A stretch of DNA of 64,000 bases, from contig CAVAMJ010000012.1 of assembly GCA_963589785.1 (NCBI GenBank), positions 1-64,000 on the forward strand, in the 5' to 3' direction. The first letter of the stretch is position 1. The number at the start of each line of letters is the position of its first letter. The position numbers and the translations under genes are program-made. The notes under the pieces were generated by a model. It was not told the origin of the DNA. It ran no database searches and saw nothing but the letters and a program-made list of their open reading frames with translations. The stretch comes from SIG603 sp963589785. Lineage in GTDB: Bacteria; Bacillota; Clostridia; Oscillospirales; Acutalibacteraceae. Positions 7,563-15,750 of this stretch are shown here, piece by piece.

Positions 7563-9335
7563 ATGGCTAAAGGCACAATAAAAAAGGTCGCCGGACCTCT
7601 TGTCATCGCCAAGGGTATGCGTGACGCAAACATGTATGACGTTGTACGTGTTTCCGACAAGCACCTTATCGGCGAGATTATCGAGATGCACGGCGACGAG
7701 GCTTCAATCCAGGTTTATGAGGAAACAGCCGGCCTTGGACCGGGCGCACCTGTTGAGTCAACGGGCGAGCCGATGAGCGTTGAGCTTGGTCCCGGACTTA
7801 TCAGCTCAATATATGACGGTATTCAAAGACCGCTTGACGATATTATGGCAATAAGCGGAAATAACCTAAAGCGCGGTGTTTCCGTTCCCTCCCTTAAGAG
7901 AAACTTAAAGTGGAATTTCGTTCCGACTGTCAAAGTCGGTGACGAAGTTGAGGGCGGCGATGTCATCGGTACAGTTCAGGAGACAGAAATAGTTTGTCAC
8001 AAGATAATGGTTCCGCCCACTCTTTCGGGTAAAATCAAATCTATCACGGCAGGCGAATATACCGTTGACGAGACGGTAGCTGTTCTCGAAACAAAAGACG
8101 GCGAAGAGAAAAATCTCACTCTCATGCAGAAATGGCCCGTTAGACGAGGTCGTCCATACAAGAAAAAGCTATCCCCCGATAAGCCGCTTATCACAGGTCA
8201 GCGTGTTATCGACGGACTTTTCCCAATTGCAAGAGGCGGCGTTGCGGCTGTTCCGGGTCCGTTCGGCTCAGGCAAAACAGTCGTTCAGCATCAGCTTGCT
8301 AAGTGGGCAGAGGCTCAGATAGTTGTTTATATCGGCTGCGGCGAGCGTGGCAACGAAATGACTGATGTTCTCGGTGAATTCCCAGAACTTAAAGATCCAA
8401 AAACAGGCTATTCCCTCATGAAGAGAACCGTTCTCATTGCGAACACCTCCGATATGCCGGTTGCCGCACGTGAGGCTTCTATTTATACAGGTATCACCAT
8501 TGCGGAATATTTCCGTGACCAGGGTTATTCGGTCGCACTCATGGCAGACTCAACCTCCCGTTGGGCAGAGGCTCTTCGTGAGATGTCCGGCCGACTTCAG
8601 GAAATGCCCGGTGAAGAGGGATACCCAGCTTACCTCGGCTCGAGACTTGCTCAGTTCTACGAGCGTGCAGGTCACGTAAAAACTCTTGGCAAGGAAGACA
8701 GAGAGGGTGCTCTCTCCGTTATTGGTGCTGTTTCTCCTCCCGGAGGTGATATTTCAGAGCCTGTCTCACAGGCTACGCTCAGAATCGTCAAGGTATTCTG
8801 GGGACTTGACTCCGACCTTGCCTACAAGAGACACTTCCCGGCTATCAACTGGCTCACATCATATTCAAACTATGTCGACAGTATGGCAGATTGGTTTAAC
8901 TCTAATGTCGCACCCGACTGGATGGACTCAAGAGCAACCATAATGAGAATACTCCAAGAGGAAGCAGAGCTTGATGAAATCGTTAAGCTTGTCGGTATGG
9001 ATGCACTTTCTGCCCCGGACAGAATCACTCTCGAGGCGGCAAGATCCATTCGTGAGGACTTCCTCCACCAGAATGCTTTTGATGAAATCGATACTTACAC
9101 ACCGCTTGAAAAGCAGTATTATCTCCTGAAGCTTGTTATCGCATTCAACGATAAGTGCCAGGCGGCTGTCAGAAACGGTGCAAATGTCAATAAGCTTGTC
9201 TCTATGCCGGTTCGTGAGAAAATCGGAAGATATAAATACTGCTCACCCGAAAACGCTAAGGACGAGTATGAAAAAATCCTAAGCGAGCTCGATAACGAGA
9301 TCGCAGAAGTATCAAGCGAAAAGGAGGACTTCTGA
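7563..9335 (+). CDS. ntpA: V-type ATPase catalytic subunit A
   Basis: Catalytic subunit, 590 aa, one of three ATP-hydrolysing subunits in the soluble head. The Walker A motif GPFGSGKT is at residues 232-239, followed by IGCGERGNEM (catalytic Glu region) and ALMADSTSRWAEALREMSGRL. The non-homologous insert typical of A subunits (roughly residues 115-195) is present, which separates it from F-type beta. Two bases separate its stop from the B subunit start region, so the two are likely co-translated. Confidence 0.97.
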   Translation: MAKGTIKKVAGPLVIAKGMRDANMYDVVRVSDKHLIGEIIEMHGDEASIQVYEETAGLGPGAPVESTGEPMSVELGPGLISSIYDGIQRPLDDIMAISGNNLKRGVSVPSLKRNLKWNFVPTVKVGDEVEGGDVIGTVQETEIVCHKIMVPPTLSGKIKSITAGEYTVDETVAVLETKDGEEKNLTLMQKWPVRRGRPYKKKLSPDKPLITGQRVIDGLFPIARGGVAAVPGPFGSGKTVVQHQLAKWAEAQIVVYIGCGERGNEMTDVLGEFPELKDPKTGYSLMKRTVLIANTSDMPVAAREASIYTGITIAEYFRDQGYSVALMADSTSRWAEALREMSGRLQEMPGEEGYPAYLGSRLAQFYERAGHVKTLGKEDREGALSVIGAVSPPGGDISEPVSQATLRIVKVFWGLDSDLAYKRHFPAINWLTSYSNYVDSMADWFNSNVAPDWMDSRATIMRILQEEAELDEIVKLVGMDALSAPDRITLEAARSIREDFLHQNAFDEIDTYTPLEKQYYLLKLVIAFNDKCQAAVRNGANVNKLVSMPVREKIGRYKYCSPENAKDEYEKILSELDNEIAEVSSEKEDF

Positions 9336-9336
9336 T

Positions 9337-10710
9337 ATGCCAAAAGAATACAGAACCATCCAGGAGGTCGCAGGTCCTCTTATGATGGTAAAGGGCGTCG
9401 AAGATGTCTTTTATGATGAGCTTGCGGAAATTGAACTTGTAAACGGCGAGAAGCGCCGCTGTAAGGTTCTTGAAATAGACGAGGGCAATGCCGTAGTTCA
9501 GCTTTTTGAGAACTCCACCGGTATCAACCTCTCAAATTCTAAGGTTAAATTCCTCGGAAGAAGCATGGAACTCGGAGTTTCCGAGGATATGCTCGGCAGA
9601 GTCTTTGACGGCTTGGGCAGACCGATTGACGGCGGCCCGGAAATTCTGCCCGAGGAGAGAAACGACATCAACGGACTTCCGATGAACCCTGCCGCAAGAA
9701 ACTATCCACAGGAGTTCATTCAGACGGGCGTTTCCGCTATCGACGGACTTAATACTCTCGTTAGAGGTCAGAAATTGCCTATCTTCTCCGCTTCGGGACT
9801 TCCTCACTCACAGCTTGCCGCTCAGATAGCTCGTCAGGCTAAGGTGCGTGGAACAGACGATCCGTTCGTTGTTGTTTTCGCCGCAATGGGAATTACCTTC
9901 GAGGAATCTAACTTCTTCGTTCAGTCATTTACGGAGACAGGCGCTATCGACAGAACAGTTATGTTCGTTAACCTTGCAAATGACCCCGCAGTCGAGCGTA
10001 TCGCAACTCCGAAAATGGCTCTCACAGCCGCAGAATATCTTGCTTTCAAGAAAAACTATCATGTTCTTGTCATCATGACGGACATCACAAACTATGCCGA
10101 TGCTCTGCGTGAGGTTTCTGCCGCACGAAAAGAGGTTCCGGGCAGACGAGGCTACCCCGGATACATGTACACTGACCTTGCTACTCTCTATGAGCGTGCC
10201 GGTCGTCAAAAAGGAAAGAACGGCTCAATCACCCTCATTCCGATTTTGACTATGCCAGAGGACGACAAAACTCATCCTATCCCCGACCTCACTGGCTACA
10301 TCACCGAGGGACAGATTATTTTAAGCCGTGAGCTTTACAGAAAGAATGTAACTCCGCCTATCGATGTTCTACCATCTCTTTCGAGACTTAAGGATAAGGG
10401 TATCGGCGAGGGCAAAACAAGAGCAGACCACGCCGCTACTATGAACCAGCTTTTTGCGGCTTATGCACGAGGCAAAGAGGCAAAGGAGCTCATGACCGTT
10501 CTCGGTGAAGCGGCTTTGACGGAAATCGACTTAAAGTACGCTAAGTTTGCCGATGCATTCGAAAAAGAGTATGTCTCTCAGGGTTACAATACCAACAGAG
10601 ATATTGAGGAAACTCTCGACATCGGCTGGCGACTTCTCTCCATGCTCCCACGCTCGGAGCTCAAGAGAATCAAGGACGAGTATCTTGATAAATACTACGG
10701 AAAGGTGTGA
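9337..10710 (+). CDS. ntpB: V-type ATPase regulatory subunit B
   Basis: Non-catalytic nucleotide-binding-fold subunit, 457 aa, alternating with A in the hexameric head. It begins with YRTIQEVAGPLMMVKG and contains the B-type pattern SASGLPHSQLAAQIARQA in place of a Walker A lysine loop, followed by VFAAMGITFEE and a C-terminal helical domain. The absent P-loop is the normal state for B subunits. Confidence 0.97.
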   Translation: MPKEYRTIQEVAGPLMMVKGVEDVFYDELAEIELVNGEKRRCKVLEIDEGNAVVQLFENSTGINLSNSKVKFLGRSMELGVSEDMLGRVFDGLGRPIDGGPEILPEERNDINGLPMNPAARNYPQEFIQTGVSAIDGLNTLVRGQKLPIFSASGLPHSQLAAQIARQAKVRGTDDPFVVVFAAMGITFEESNFFVQSFTETGAIDRTVMFVNLANDPAVERIATPKMALTAAEYLAFKKNYHVLVIMTDITNYADALREVSAARKEVPGRRGYPGYMYTDLATLYERAGRQKGKNGSITLIPILTMPEDDKTHPIPDLTGYITEGQIILSRELYRKNVTPPIDVLPSLSRLKDKGIGEGKTRADHAATMNQLFAAYARGKEAKELMTVLGEAALTEIDLKYAKFADAFEKEYVSQGYNTNRDIEETLDIGWRLLSMLPRSELKRIKDEYLDKYYGKV

Positions 10711-10716
10711 TGACTG

Positions 10717-11364
10717 ATGGCGGGCACCACCGTTAATCCCACCAGAATGGAACTGACGCGCCAAAAGAAAAAGCTTGCTACCGCCGTTCGAGGACACAAG
10801 CTCCTTAAGGATAAGCGAGACGAGCTGATGCGCCAGTTTCTCGATAAGGTGAGGGAAAATAAAGCACTGCGTGAAAAGGTCGAAGCGGGCATTCTCGATG
10901 CAAACAAGAAGTTTCTTCTTGCCAGAGCCGGCATGGACGACGAATATCTTAACACAGCTTTGCTTGCGCCGAAGCAAGAGATTTCTCTTGAGAGCGGAAC
11001 GGCAAATATCATGAGCGTTGAGATTCCTCAGTTCAAGTTCAAAACAAGAACCCCCGACCCTAACGACATCTATTCCTATGGATTTGCTTACACGACAGGT
11101 GATCTCGACGATGCGATTAAATCTCTCTCGAATATTTTCGAAGATATGCTGAAGCTTGCCGAAATCGAAAAATCATGTCAGCTTATGGCGGCTGAAATTG
11201 AAAAGACAAGACGACGCGTTAACGCACTCGAGCACGTTATGATTCCCGAGGCAAAAGCCAACATTAAGTATATCACGATGAAGCTTGACGAAAACGAGCG
11301 TTCAACTCAGATAAGACTTATGAAGGTTCAGGAAATGATGCTCAAGGATGCAGGCTACAATTAA
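10717..11364 (+). CDS. ntpD: V-type ATPase subunit D
   Basis: Central shaft subunit, 215 aa. The N-terminal signature NPTRMELTRQKKKLATAVRGHKLL and the C-terminal helix RRVNALEHVMIPEAKANIKYI are both present; these form the long coiled coil that turns inside the A3B3 head. Last gene of the operon, six nt after subunit B and followed by a strong terminator. Confidence 0.95.
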   Translation: MAGTTVNPTRMELTRQKKKLATAVRGHKLLKDKRDELMRQFLDKVRENKALREKVEAGILDANKKFLLARAGMDDEYLNTALLAPKQEISLESGTANIMSVEIPQFKFKTRTPDPNDIYSYGFAYTTGDLDDAIKSLSNIFEDMLKLAEIEKSCQLMAAEIEKTRRRVNALEHVMIPEAKANIKYITMKLDENERSTQIRLMKVQEMMLKDAGYN

Positions 11365-11370
11365 ACATTA

Positions 11371-11398
11371 AACGGAGGGCTTTCCCCTCCGTTTTTTC
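11371..11398 (+). terminator. Terminator of the V-ATPase operon
   Basis: A 9-bp stem AACGGAGGG / CCCTCCGTT with a CTTTC loop is followed by a run of six T. It begins 7 nt after the subunit D stop. Confidence 0.9.
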
Positions 11399-11436
11399 TT
11401 GCCATTATTTCAGCTATATTGTAAAATCAAAGTGAG

Positions 11437-11895
11437 GTGATTTTACTGATTATTCGAAATGCATCACTTGATGATGCGACAGCTATTGCCGAGATCTACG
11501 AATTTGATTTAGGCTACAAAACTGATATAAATTCAATCGGGAATAAATTATACAAGTACTTTGTCGCAGAAAACACGCCCGGCGAACAAAGAGAGGCTAT
11601 CTTTGTCGCAGAGTTAGACGATAAGGTTGTCGGTGTGATTCATATCGAGAAATTTGAAACACTTTATTATAAACCCATTGCAAATATACTTAGTCTCGCA
11701 GTAAGAGAAGAATATCGCCGCAGAGGAGTCGGTAAAGCACTGGTAGATGAAGCCACCGAATGGACAAAGGAAAAAGGACTTGATGAAGTAAGACTCGAGT
11801 CATCGTGCCATAGAAAATCGGCTCACTAATTTTATCGTGCGATTGGCTTTAACAGCGAAAAAAATCAAATCAGATTTTTGAAAAAACTTAATTAA
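11437..11895 (+). pseudogene. GNAT acetyltransferase gene broken by one in-frame stop
   Basis: Codons from about 11446 encode a normal GNAT N-acetyltransferase: IIRNASLDDATAIAEI at the N-terminus and the acetyl-CoA loop VREEYRRRGVGKALV near residue 90. A TAA at 11827-11829 interrupts it after ...HRKSAH, yet the same frame continues with FYRAIGFNSEKNQI...KKLN and a proper stop at 11893-11895, exactly the expected family C-terminus. One base change (AAA to TAA) explains the lesion. The best-placed start codon relative to the GAGGTG site is CTG at 11446, where relatives would have ATG, so initiation may be damaged too; GTG at 11437 overlaps that ribosome site. Confidence 0.75.
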
Positions 11896-11917
11896 TTTTA
11901 AACGGGAGGATTTTTCT

Positions 11918-12310
11918 ATGCAAAAGGTTTGCGAATTTTTAAAGAAAGCGGGAATTTATTATCTCGCTACAGTCGAGGGAGATAAGCCGCATGTGAGACC
12001 GTTCGGAACAGCTCATATTTTCGAAGATAAGCTATATATCCAAACGGGCAAATCCAAGGAATGTGCTAAGCAAATGAAAGCAAATCCGCATGTCGAAATT
12101 TGTGCATTCAAGGGCGGAAAATGGATTAGAATTGCGGCAGAGGCTGTGCTTGATGAGAGAATTGAGGCACAGGAGAGCATGCTTGAAGCTTATCCCTCAC
12201 TCAAAGACCGCTATCAAGCGGGCGACGGCAATACCGAGGTTTACTACCTAAAGAATGCAAAAGCTACTATCGAGGGCTTCGGTATAGAAAAAGAAACAAT
12301 CACATTTTGA
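11918..12310 (+). CDS. Pyridoxamine 5'-phosphate oxidase-like flavin-fold protein
   Basis: A 130-aa FMN-binding split-barrel protein. The pattern CEFLKKAGIYYLATVEGDKPHVRPFGTAHI at the start and KECAKQMKANPHVEICAF near residue 50 is typical of the small PPOX-like group found in Clostridia. Such proteins bind flavin or F420/heme and are often annotated as nitroimidazole-resistance-like; the substrate cannot be read from the sequence. A GGAGG site is 10 nt upstream. The composite repeat begins less than 10 nt after its stop. Confidence 0.8.
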   Translation: MQKVCEFLKKAGIYYLATVEGDKPHVRPFGTAHIFEDKLYIQTGKSKECAKQMKANPHVEICAFKGGKWIRIAAEAVLDERIEAQESMLEAYPSLKDRYQAGDGNTEVYYLKNAKATIEGFGIEKETITF

Positions 12311-12318
12311 TTATTAAA

Positions 12319-12660
12319 AACACAAAAGTTTTTGCTTCGCTTTTTTCAAAAAGCGAACGGGTGTGGGCAGAGCCCACAAGAGAAAAGCGAAGCAGAATAG
12401 AAATAACGAAATACTAAGGCGCGAAGTGCCGCATAAAAAAGAAGAAAGCAAAAAGAAAATACGTCAAGAATGCGAAGCATTCGCAGACGGACATTTTCGT
12501 TTGCGGACTATTTTCACAAATATAAATCTAAAACAAATAGCATCAATACAAATAAGAAGATAGGCTGACAAAGTTAACCAAAAATGCGAATGCATTTTTG
12601 GAACGCTTGCGTTCGTGGTTGGGCTTTGTCAGCCGAATTGTTTACACAAAGAGAAACATC
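12319..12660 (+). repeat. Composite repeat, copy 1 (outer arm of inverted repeat)
   Basis: The block starts with cacaaaagtttttgcttcgc, a hairpin (gcttcgcttttt/aaaaagcgaa) and GTGGGC-AGA-GCCCAC, continues with the module carrying the gaatgc-gaa-gcattc palindrome near 12470, and ends with a large hairpin whose arms GGCTGACAAAG (12563-12573) and CTTTGTCAGCC (12624-12634) are perfect. Its first 250 bp are almost identical, inverted, to 14774-14525. A 66-codon frame inside it is very basic and looks like repeat DNA, not a gene. Confidence 0.9.
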
Positions 12661-12860
12661 AAACAATAAAGCAAATTCGGCACATAAAAAACAGCAAAAA
12701 GAAAATACGTCAAGAATGCGAAGCATTTGCAGACGGGCATTTTCGTTTACGGACTATTCTCATCAAGATAAATTAAGAACAAACAATATAAATAAAGAGA
12801 TAGGCACGAAAAATACGTCAAGATGCAAAGAATCGCAGACAGGCATTTTTCGTGTCATAT
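12661..12860 (+). repeat. Further repeat modules in tandem
   Basis: Two more degenerate copies of the aaaatacgtcaagaatgcgaagc...cagacgg.cattttcgt module occur here (about 12699-12745 and 12808-12850), separated by the gataaattaagaacaa...agataggc linker. The same order occurs, inverted, at about 180-1 of the window. No gene is visible. Confidence 0.8.
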
Positions 12861-12933
12861 TATTTGTGCAAAGCAAAATTCAGAACAAAAATATATTTGC
12901 TCATCATTAATTATTCAGCTTAGATTGTTTCAA

Positions 12934-13001
12934 AAAAATAAACTCCACTCTAGGCACTCCAAACTCCACACTTTCGAAGGTTGGGCTTTGTCAGCCGACT
13001 T
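12934..13001 (+). repeat. Inner arm of the nested inverted repeat
   Basis: The stretch aataaactccactctaggc...actttc (12937-12977) is repeated inverted at 14338-14386 with only one or two differences. It is followed by a half copy of the large hairpin (ggttgggctttgtcagcc, about 12979-12996). No gene is present. Confidence 0.85.
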
Positions 13002-13045
13002 ATTTACACTATAAAAATATCGAACAGCAAATCATCAATTCCCCA

Positions 13046-13236
13046 CAAAAAACGCCAAAAGACCTGCCGTGTGGCAGGTCTTTGTGGCTGTGTGTATGTC
13101 AGTTGTAAAAACTTAAAGAGGAAAACTTATGAACTGTGTTAGGTGTATGGATAACTTACAAAAAAGTTTTGGTATCCATATGATAGTAAGCTTGAACTAA
13201 CCTCTTCTTATAAGTATTGGTTAGCTCTCACTAACT
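13046..13236 (-). ncRNA. Candidate ~190-nt small RNA (6S-like)
   Basis: A consensus promoter on the minus strand (TTGACA, 17 bp, TATAAT at 13271-13243) would start transcription near 13236. A strong terminator follows at 13083-13058 (stem AAAGACCTGCC/GGCAGGTCTTT, loop ACAC, then T-rich). No ORF with a ribosome site lies between. The transcript can fold into a rod: TCAGTT with AACTGA closes it, then ACTTA...AAGAGG with CCTCTT-TAAGT, then GTTAG with CTAAC, and TATGGATA with TATCCATA as terminal hairpin, leaving internal bubbles. Length and bubbled-rod shape resemble 6S RNA; identity is inference. Confidence 0.55.
13058..13083 (-). terminator. Terminator of the small RNA
   Basis: Perfect 11-bp stem AAAGACCTGCC / GGCAGGTCTTT with a 4-nt loop; on the minus strand it runs into TTTTGGCGTTTTTT. 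Confidence 0.85.
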
Positions 13237-13242
13237 GAGTTG

Positions 13243-13271
13243 ATTATATCAAGTGAAGCCCTTTTTGTCAA
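13243..13271 (-). promoter_or_regulatory. Perfect consensus promoter of the small RNA
   Basis: TTGACA (13271-13266) and TATAAT (13248-13243) with exactly 17 bp between, on the minus strand. It is the best promoter match I saw in the window. Confidence 0.8.
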
Positions 13272-13331
13272 CAGTAATTTCAGAATTTTTTGAGGAATTT
13301 TTTTCACACATCAAAATTTACAAATTCCGCC

Positions 13332-13360
13332 TTGTTTGAGCTTTTATTTTAATCTATACT
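13332..13360 (+). promoter_or_regulatory. Promoter of the alpha/beta hydrolase gene
   Basis: TTGTTT (13332-13337) and TATACT (13355-13360) with a 17-bp spacer, 46 bp before the start codon. Confidence 0.5.
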
Positions 13361-13405
13361 TTTTGTGTAAACAAGCGGATTTTTCACATTTACAAGGAGG
13401 AAATT

Positions 13406-14275
13406 ATGACAGAAAAATTTATCACAGCTAAAGACGGCTTCAAAATTCATATAGCGTATTTTCCTGTAGAAAATCCAGTCAAGCTGGTGCAGATAGTTCA
13501 CGGAGCACTTGAACACAAGGGAAGATATTATCCGTTCATTGAGTATCTCAATTCAAAGGGATACAGCTGTATCATTTCCGACCACCGAGGTCACGGACTG
13601 TCAGTCGATAAAAAATACACTCTCGGTCACATGGAAAGCTACGAGGAGATTTTAGACGACATTTATCTTGTAACAAAATATATCAAAGAGCGAAACCCAG
13701 GCAAGGAGCTTGTCATGCTCGGACATTCCATGGGCTCAATGCTCGCACGCCTGTATCTTGCAGAGCACGACACGGAGATAACAAGGCTCGCTTTAACAGG
13801 TACAGCTAATTATAATTCTGCGGCAGGTCTGGGAATTAAAATCATAGATTTTCTCAAGGTTTTCCACGGGAAATACGGTTACTCTAAGCTTGTCGGCGTG
13901 TTAAGCGGTGTCGAAGCCGATAAGGAAAAGTGGATTTCTTACAACAAAGAAAACATCAAAAGAATGGAAAATGACAAGCTCTGCGGAAAGCACTTCACGC
14001 TTGAAGGAAACAGAGTTCTTGTCGGCATGAACAAGACGATGCATGATTTTGATAAATTCAAATGCAAAAATCCAAGCCTTCCGATACTCTCTGTCACAGG
14101 CAAGGACGATCCAATAACGGGATTTAAAAAGGGACTTGATGACTCTGAGAGGACGCTTAAGAAAATCGGCTATACAAATGTTAAATTTGTCGTTCACGAA
14201 AATATGATGCACGAGGTTTTGAACGAAAACAACAAAGAGCTTGTCTACAAAGAACTTGAAGAATTCTTTAGATGA
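13406..14275 (+). CDS. Alpha/beta hydrolase, monoacylglycerol lipase/lysophospholipase type
   Basis: Serine hydrolase of 289 aa, predicted cytoplasmic (no signal peptide). The oxyanion-hole VHGALEH is at residues 31-37, the nucleophile elbow GHSMG puts Ser108 in place, the acid is Asp234 or Asp235 in GKDDP, and His269 (NMMHEVLNE) completes the triad. The DHRGHGLS segment near residue 59 is typical of PldB/monoglyceride lipases. GGAGG lies 8 nt upstream. The gene is enclosed by nested inverted repeats (12319-12980 and 14338-14774), with the small RNA gene divergent upstream of it. Confidence 0.85.
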   Translation: MTEKFITAKDGFKIHIAYFPVENPVKLVQIVHGALEHKGRYYPFIEYLNSKGYSCIISDHRGHGLSVDKKYTLGHMESYEEILDDIYLVTKYIKERNPGKELVMLGHSMGSMLARLYLAEHDTEITRLALTGTANYNSAAGLGIKIIDFLKVFHGKYGYSKLVGVLSGVEADKEKWISYNKENIKRMENDKLCGKHFTLEGNRVLVGMNKTMHDFDKFKCKNPSLPILSVTGKDDPITGFKKGLDDSERTLKKIGYTNVKFVVHENMMHEVLNENNKELVYKELEEFFR

Positions 14276-14337
14276 GAAACAATGATTTTCATTCTTAATT
14301 TAGTTTAATATAAATAATTCGGCACAGAAAATATCCG

Positions 14338-14386
14338 TCCTTTGAAAGTGTGGAGTTTGGAGTGCCTAGAGTGGAGTTTATTTTGA
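14338..14386 (-). repeat. Inner arm of the nested inverted repeat, second copy
   Basis: Inverted copy of 12934-12980 (on this strand gaaagtgtggagtttggagtgcc...). The sequence from 14276 to 14337 and from 14387 to 14473 is AT-rich with no recognisable feature. Confidence 0.85.
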
Positions 14387-14473
14387 ATTTGCGACTTTAA
14401 AATAATAATCAATTATAATAACAAGAGAATATATGTTTTGTTTTTGTTCTATATTTCACTTTGTGTAAACAAT

Positions 14474-14774
14474 TAGGCTGACAAAGCCCAACCACAAATG
14501 CCTAACGCATTTTGGTTAACTTTGTCAGCCTATTTTCTTATTTATATTGATGCTATTTGTTTTAGATCTATATTTGTGAAAATAATCCGCAAACGAAAAT
14601 GTCCGTCTGCGAATGCTTCGCATTCTTGACGTATTTTCTTTTTGCTTTCTTCTTTTTTATGCGGCACTTCGCGCCTTAGTATTTCGTTATTTCTATTCTG
14701 CTTCGCTTTTCTCTTGTGGGCTCTGCCCACACCCGTTCGCTTTTTGAAAAAAGCGAAGCAAAAACTTTTGTGTT
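14474..14774 (-). repeat. Composite repeat, copy 2 (outer arm, inverted)
   Basis: Reverse-oriented copy of 12319-12640. It includes the large hairpin GGCTGACAAAG/CTTTGTCAGCC (14476-14530, with a shorter loop than copy 1), the gaatgc-gaa-gcattc module (about 14610-14635), the GTGGGC hairpin (14716-14730) and ends at aacttttgtgtt. Relative to the serine hydrolase gene that follows it on the minus strand, it begins about 18 nt after the stop codon, as in the other two copies. Confidence 0.9.
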
Positions 14775-14791
14775 TGTTGTTTAATTATTTA

Positions 14792-15667
14792 CTAAGCAAA
14801 CTGCGGTACTATATTCTCATGTATTGACCTCAAAATTTCATCAGCGTTTCTTGACTCCGAAACGACTGTTATACATGCGTTTTTGTCAGGATAGATTATG
14901 CTGAACTGACCGTATTTTCCGTCTGCACGATAAGAATTATCCGCTCCTCGCCAGAAAAGATAGCCGTAACCGAAGCTGCCGTTATCTACCTGTTTTTTCG
15001 TTGCTTCTCTCACCCATTCTGTCGGCACCAGCTGTTTGCCGTCGTAGCTACCGTTTGCAAGATACAACTTACTGAATTTATGAAGCTCATCAAGTGTGAG
15101 GAAAAGTCCGCCCGCTCCGAATGTTCTTTCAAGTGGGTCTATCTCCCAAGTCGGCAAGGTTATTCCCATTGGCTCAAAAAGTCGAGGCATCAGATAATGA
15201 ACGAGATTCTCTCCACTTCTTCTCTGAACCAAAACTCCCGCAAGGTATGGTCCTGCGTTGTTATAAAGAAATTTCTCACCCGGGAATGAACTGAACTCCT
15301 GCTTTAAGGTAAGCTTCACCCAATCGTGCTCCTCATAGTACGGGCGCTCTGCTCCCATGAGGAACGGTTTTGCTTGACCTAAACTCATTGTGAGCAAATC
15401 TCTTACCGTTACTTTTTCAAGGTACGGTGAAATTTCAGCCGGCAAATCATTTTTAAAAGCTTCCACCAGCGGCTCTTTGAGTGAAAGGAGTCCCTCGCTT
15501 TGTGCAATTCCGACAGCCGTGGATGTGAAGCTTTTGCTTACGGAATAGACATTTCTTCTGCACGGCGGCTCGCTCGTGTATCTTGCAAGCACCTCACCGT
15601 CTTGCTCGACAATTATACCGAGAACTCGCATTTCTTCGGCGCACGAAGTAAATTTCTCTATATTCAT
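14792..15667 (-). CDS. Serine hydrolase, beta-lactamase/class C fold
   Basis: Penicillin-binding-protein-like serine hydrolase of 291 aa without a signal peptide. The SxxK motif is SVSK (Ser42, Lys45), the tyrosine motif is seen in FLYNNAGPYLAG, and FGAGGLFLTLDELHKFSKLYL is the usual downstream block of the esterase/D-aminopeptidase-like class. A true beta-lactamase role is unlikely for a cytoplasmic protein; esterase or peptidase activity is more likely. The start is the ATG at 15667 with AGAGGTG 5 nt upstream, not the in-frame ATG at 15694. Confidence 0.8.
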   Translation of the reverse strand: MNIEKFTSCAEEMRVLGIIVEQDGEVLARYTSEPPCRRNVYSVSKSFTSTAVGIAQSEGLLSLKEPLVEAFKNDLPAEISPYLEKVTVRDLLTMSLGQAKPFLMGAERPYYEEHDWVKLTLKQEFSSFPGEKFLYNNAGPYLAGVLVQRRSGENLVHYLMPRLFEPMGITLPTWEIDPLERTFGAGGLFLTLDELHKFSKLYLANGSYDGKQLVPTEWVREATKKQVDNGSFGYGYLFWRGADNSYRADGKYGQFSIIYPDKNACITVVSESRNADEILRSIHENIVPQFA

Positions 15668-15706
15668 TTTGACACCTCTTTCTATTTTAATCACAAAGAT
15701 ATTCTA

Positions 15707-15741
15707 AAATTAAAGGGGCACGGTGAAATGCCCCTTAATTT
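15707..15741 (-). terminator. Terminator after the TPM protein gene
   Basis: Stem AAATTAAGGGGCA / TGCCCCTTTAATTT (one bulge) around a CGGTGAAA loop, just after the TPM gene stop and before the next gene's ribosome site; both sides are AT-rich so it could work in either direction. Confidence 0.75.
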
Positions 15742-15750
15742 TTAAGCTTA

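Noticed and set aside
12363..12563. 66-codon basic frame also present in the inverted copy (14542-14730)
   Set aside because: It lies fully inside the repeat, has no ribosome site, is composed of low-complexity Lys/Glu/Arg codons, and its conservation is explained by DNA-level repeat identity.
12458..12860. Possible CRISPR array because of repeated similar units
   Set aside because: Unit lengths and spacing are irregular, units are diverged and partly inverted, and no cas genes are present.
13046..13236. Small protein gene in the small-RNA interval
   Set aside because: Short frames exist but none has a ribosome site, and the transcript's ends pair with each other.
14792..15667. Secreted beta-lactamase conferring resistance
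   Set aside because: It has the SxxK fold motif but no signal peptide and the wider sequence fits esterase/peptidase-type relatives.
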